Assembly: GCF_002284575.1 (NCBI RefSeq)
Contig: NZ_NPKJ01000048.1
Location: forward strand, 186,001-250,000
Direction of reading: 5' to 3'
DNA length: 64,000 nt
Origin: Mesorhizobium temperatum
GTDB lineage: Bacteria; Pseudomonadota; Alphaproteobacteria; Rhizobiales; Rhizobiaceae
The notes beneath the pieces are model-generated. The model was not told where the DNA came from, ran no database searches, and saw only the letters and a list, made by a program, of their open reading frames with translations. Of the stretch, positions 62,794-64,000 are shown piece after piece. Within the stretch, counting starts at the first letter, position 1; each line of letters opens with the position of its first letter. The translations under genes and the position numbers were made by a program.

Positions 62794-64000
62794 ATGTCAG
62801 TGGCTGTTGAGAAGCCGGATACGCCCTCGGACCAACGTTCGCGGCGTTCCGGCGGGCGCGAAGCGCGTCGCGCCATGCGGGCGGCGCCACTTGCCGACGA
62901 TATCAAGCCGGTGCGCGCCGGCCTCGAAGGCGGAAGCTACGGGCCGCTCAGCGAAAACGACCGCGAGCGCATTCACGAAGCGGTGCTGACGCTGCTTGAA
63001 ACGGTCGGCTTCGCCAATGCCATCCCATCCTGCATCGAAGTGCTGACCGAGGCCGGCGCCACGCTCAGCGAGGACGGCCGCATCCGGTTTCCGCGCGCGC
63101 TCGTCCTCGACACCATCAAGAAAGCGGCACGGCATTTCACGCTGCATGGCCAGGATCCCAAGCACGACATGCTGATCCAGGGCAAGCGCGTGCATTACGG
63201 CACGGCGGGTGCCGCGGTGCATCTGGTCGATGTCGAGAAGCGCTGTTATCGCGAGTCGCTGCTGCAGGACATCTATGATGCGGCCCGCATCGTCGAAGGG
63301 CTCGACAACATCCATTTCTTCCAGCGGCCGATGGTGCCGCGCGACATTCCCGATCCGCTCGACATGGATTTCAACACGCTTTACGCCTGCGTGATGGGCA
63401 CGTCGAAGCATGTCGGCACGTCCTTCACGGTGCGCGAGAACGTCAAGCCGGCTCTCGACATGCTCTATGCGATCGCCGGCGGCGAAGAGAATTTTCGCGC
63501 GCGGCCTTTCGTCTCCAATTCGAACTGTTTTGTCGTGCCGCCGATGAAATTCGCCGAGGACGCCTGCGGCGTACTCGAGGCCTGCGTGGAAGGCGGCATT
63601 CCAATCCTATTGCTGTCGGCCGGCCAGGCGGGCGCCACGGCGCCGGCAGCGATTGCCGGTGCGGTGGTGCAAGCGGTGGCCGAGGTGCTCGCCGGCCTCG
63701 TCTACGTCAACGCCATCAAACCCGGGCATCCGGCGATCTTCGGCACCTGGCCGTTCGTCTCGGATCTCAGGACCGGCGCCATGTCCGGCGGCTCGGCCGA
63801 GCAAGCGGTGCTGACCGCTGCCTGCGCCCAGATGGCGCAATTCTACGACCTGCCGGGCGGTTCGGCCGCCGGCATGACGGATTCGAAACTGCCCGATATT
63901 CAGTCCGGTTACGAAAAAGGCATCACCGATGTGATGGCCGGCCTTGCCGGCCTCAACCTTGTCTACGAATCGGCCGGCATGCACGCCTCGCTGCTCGGCT
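62794..64000 (+). CDS. Trimethylamine methyltransferase (MttB)-family protein, 5' part
   Basis: The first 402 residues lie in the window. They match the MttB superfamily barrel: a variable N-terminus, LSENDRERIHEAVLTLLETV, HYGTAGAAVHLVD, FNTLYACVMGTSKHV, VSNSNCFVVPPMKFAED and later GGSAAGMTDSKLPDIQSG. No in-frame amber codon occurs in the visible part, so this is probably one of the pyrrolysine-free members, which act on glycine betaine or other quaternary amines and transfer methyl to a corrinoid protein. GGAG precedes the ATG. The 3' end is outside the window. Confidence 0.88.
   Translation, partial: MSVAVEKPDTPSDQRSRRSGGREARRAMRAAPLADDIKPVRAGLEGGSYGPLSENDRERIHEAVLTLLETVGFANAIPSCIEVLTEAGATLSEDGRIRFPRALVLDTIKKAARHFTLHGQDPKHDMLIQGKRVHYGTAGAAVHLVDVEKRCYRESLLQDIYDAARIVEGLDNIHFFQRPMVPRDIPDPLDMDFNTLYACVMGTSKHVGTSFTVRENVKPALDMLYAIAGGEENFRARPFVSNSNCFVVPPMKFAEDACGVLEACVEGGIPILLLSAGQAGATAPAAIAGAVVQAVAEVLAGLVYVNAIKPGHPAIFGTWPFVSDLRTGAMSGGSAEQAVLTAACAQMAQFYDLPGGSAAGMTDSKLPDIQSGYEKGITDVMAGLAGLNLVYESAGMHASLLG

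Overview
The window is high-GC chromosomal DNA of an alphaproteobacterium in the Rhizobiales, most like Mesorhizobium. This rests on gene content and order (dnaX-ybaB with ffs and recR nearby, a CycM-type cytochrome c beside kdsB/pheA, several peptide-type ABC importers, a YejABEF system), on a perfect 21-bp palindrome matching the rhizobial Irr/ICE box, and on long mosaic palindromic intergenic repeats of the rhizobial RIME/REP kind. The species call is an inference from these features.

Layout. 1-4 kb: the 5' part of an imelysin-family protein gene behind an ICE-like box and a small ORF, a FAD/NAD reductase, and gabT. 4.2-9.4 kb: a complete five-gene peptide-type ABC importer. 9.6-21.8 kb: mostly housekeeping genes (MltB-like transglycosylase, recR, SleB-type hydrolase, ybaB, dnaX, SRP RNA, HIT protein, nudC, pheA, kdsB, cytochrome c), with a small rearranged patch (GST, alpha/beta hydrolase and two gene remnants). 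22-30 kb: a YejABEF importer with two tandem binding proteins. 30-35.6 kb: a GhrA-type reductase, a lipoprotein, an MBL-fold exonuclease plus ATP-dependent ligase pair, and an anchored acidic protein.

At 35,881 lies tRNA-Thr(CGT). An imperfect copy of its 3' end occurs 14 kb away at 49,995-50,026, so the segment between may be an old genomic island. It holds an incomplete Tad/Flp pilus locus (cpaB, cpaC, small lipoprotein, cpaE, cpaF, tadB, tadC, tadD, tadG-like), an AT-rich orphan membrane protein, a PQQ-type sugar dehydrogenase, a globin and two secreted proteins. No integrase was seen.

50-64 kb: a dppABCDF dipeptide importer, a fadD acyl-CoA ligase with an Ala/Lys-rich extension, a methyltransferase, a HAD phosphatase, pgi, a MocR-type regulator with paired operator-like palindromes upstream, and the 5' part of a trimethylamine-methyltransferase-family gene preceded by an exact tandem repeat of a small palindrome.

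Three complete peptide-class importers in 64 kb, with the aminotransferase and betaine/methylamine-type genes, fit a soil heterotroph. The most notable unexplained items are the possible tRNA-Thr island carrying Tad genes, a compact promoter-plus-terminator unit upstream of the SRP RNA gene that looks like a small RNA, the ICE box over the imelysin promoter, and the operator-like repeats near the MocR and MttB genes.
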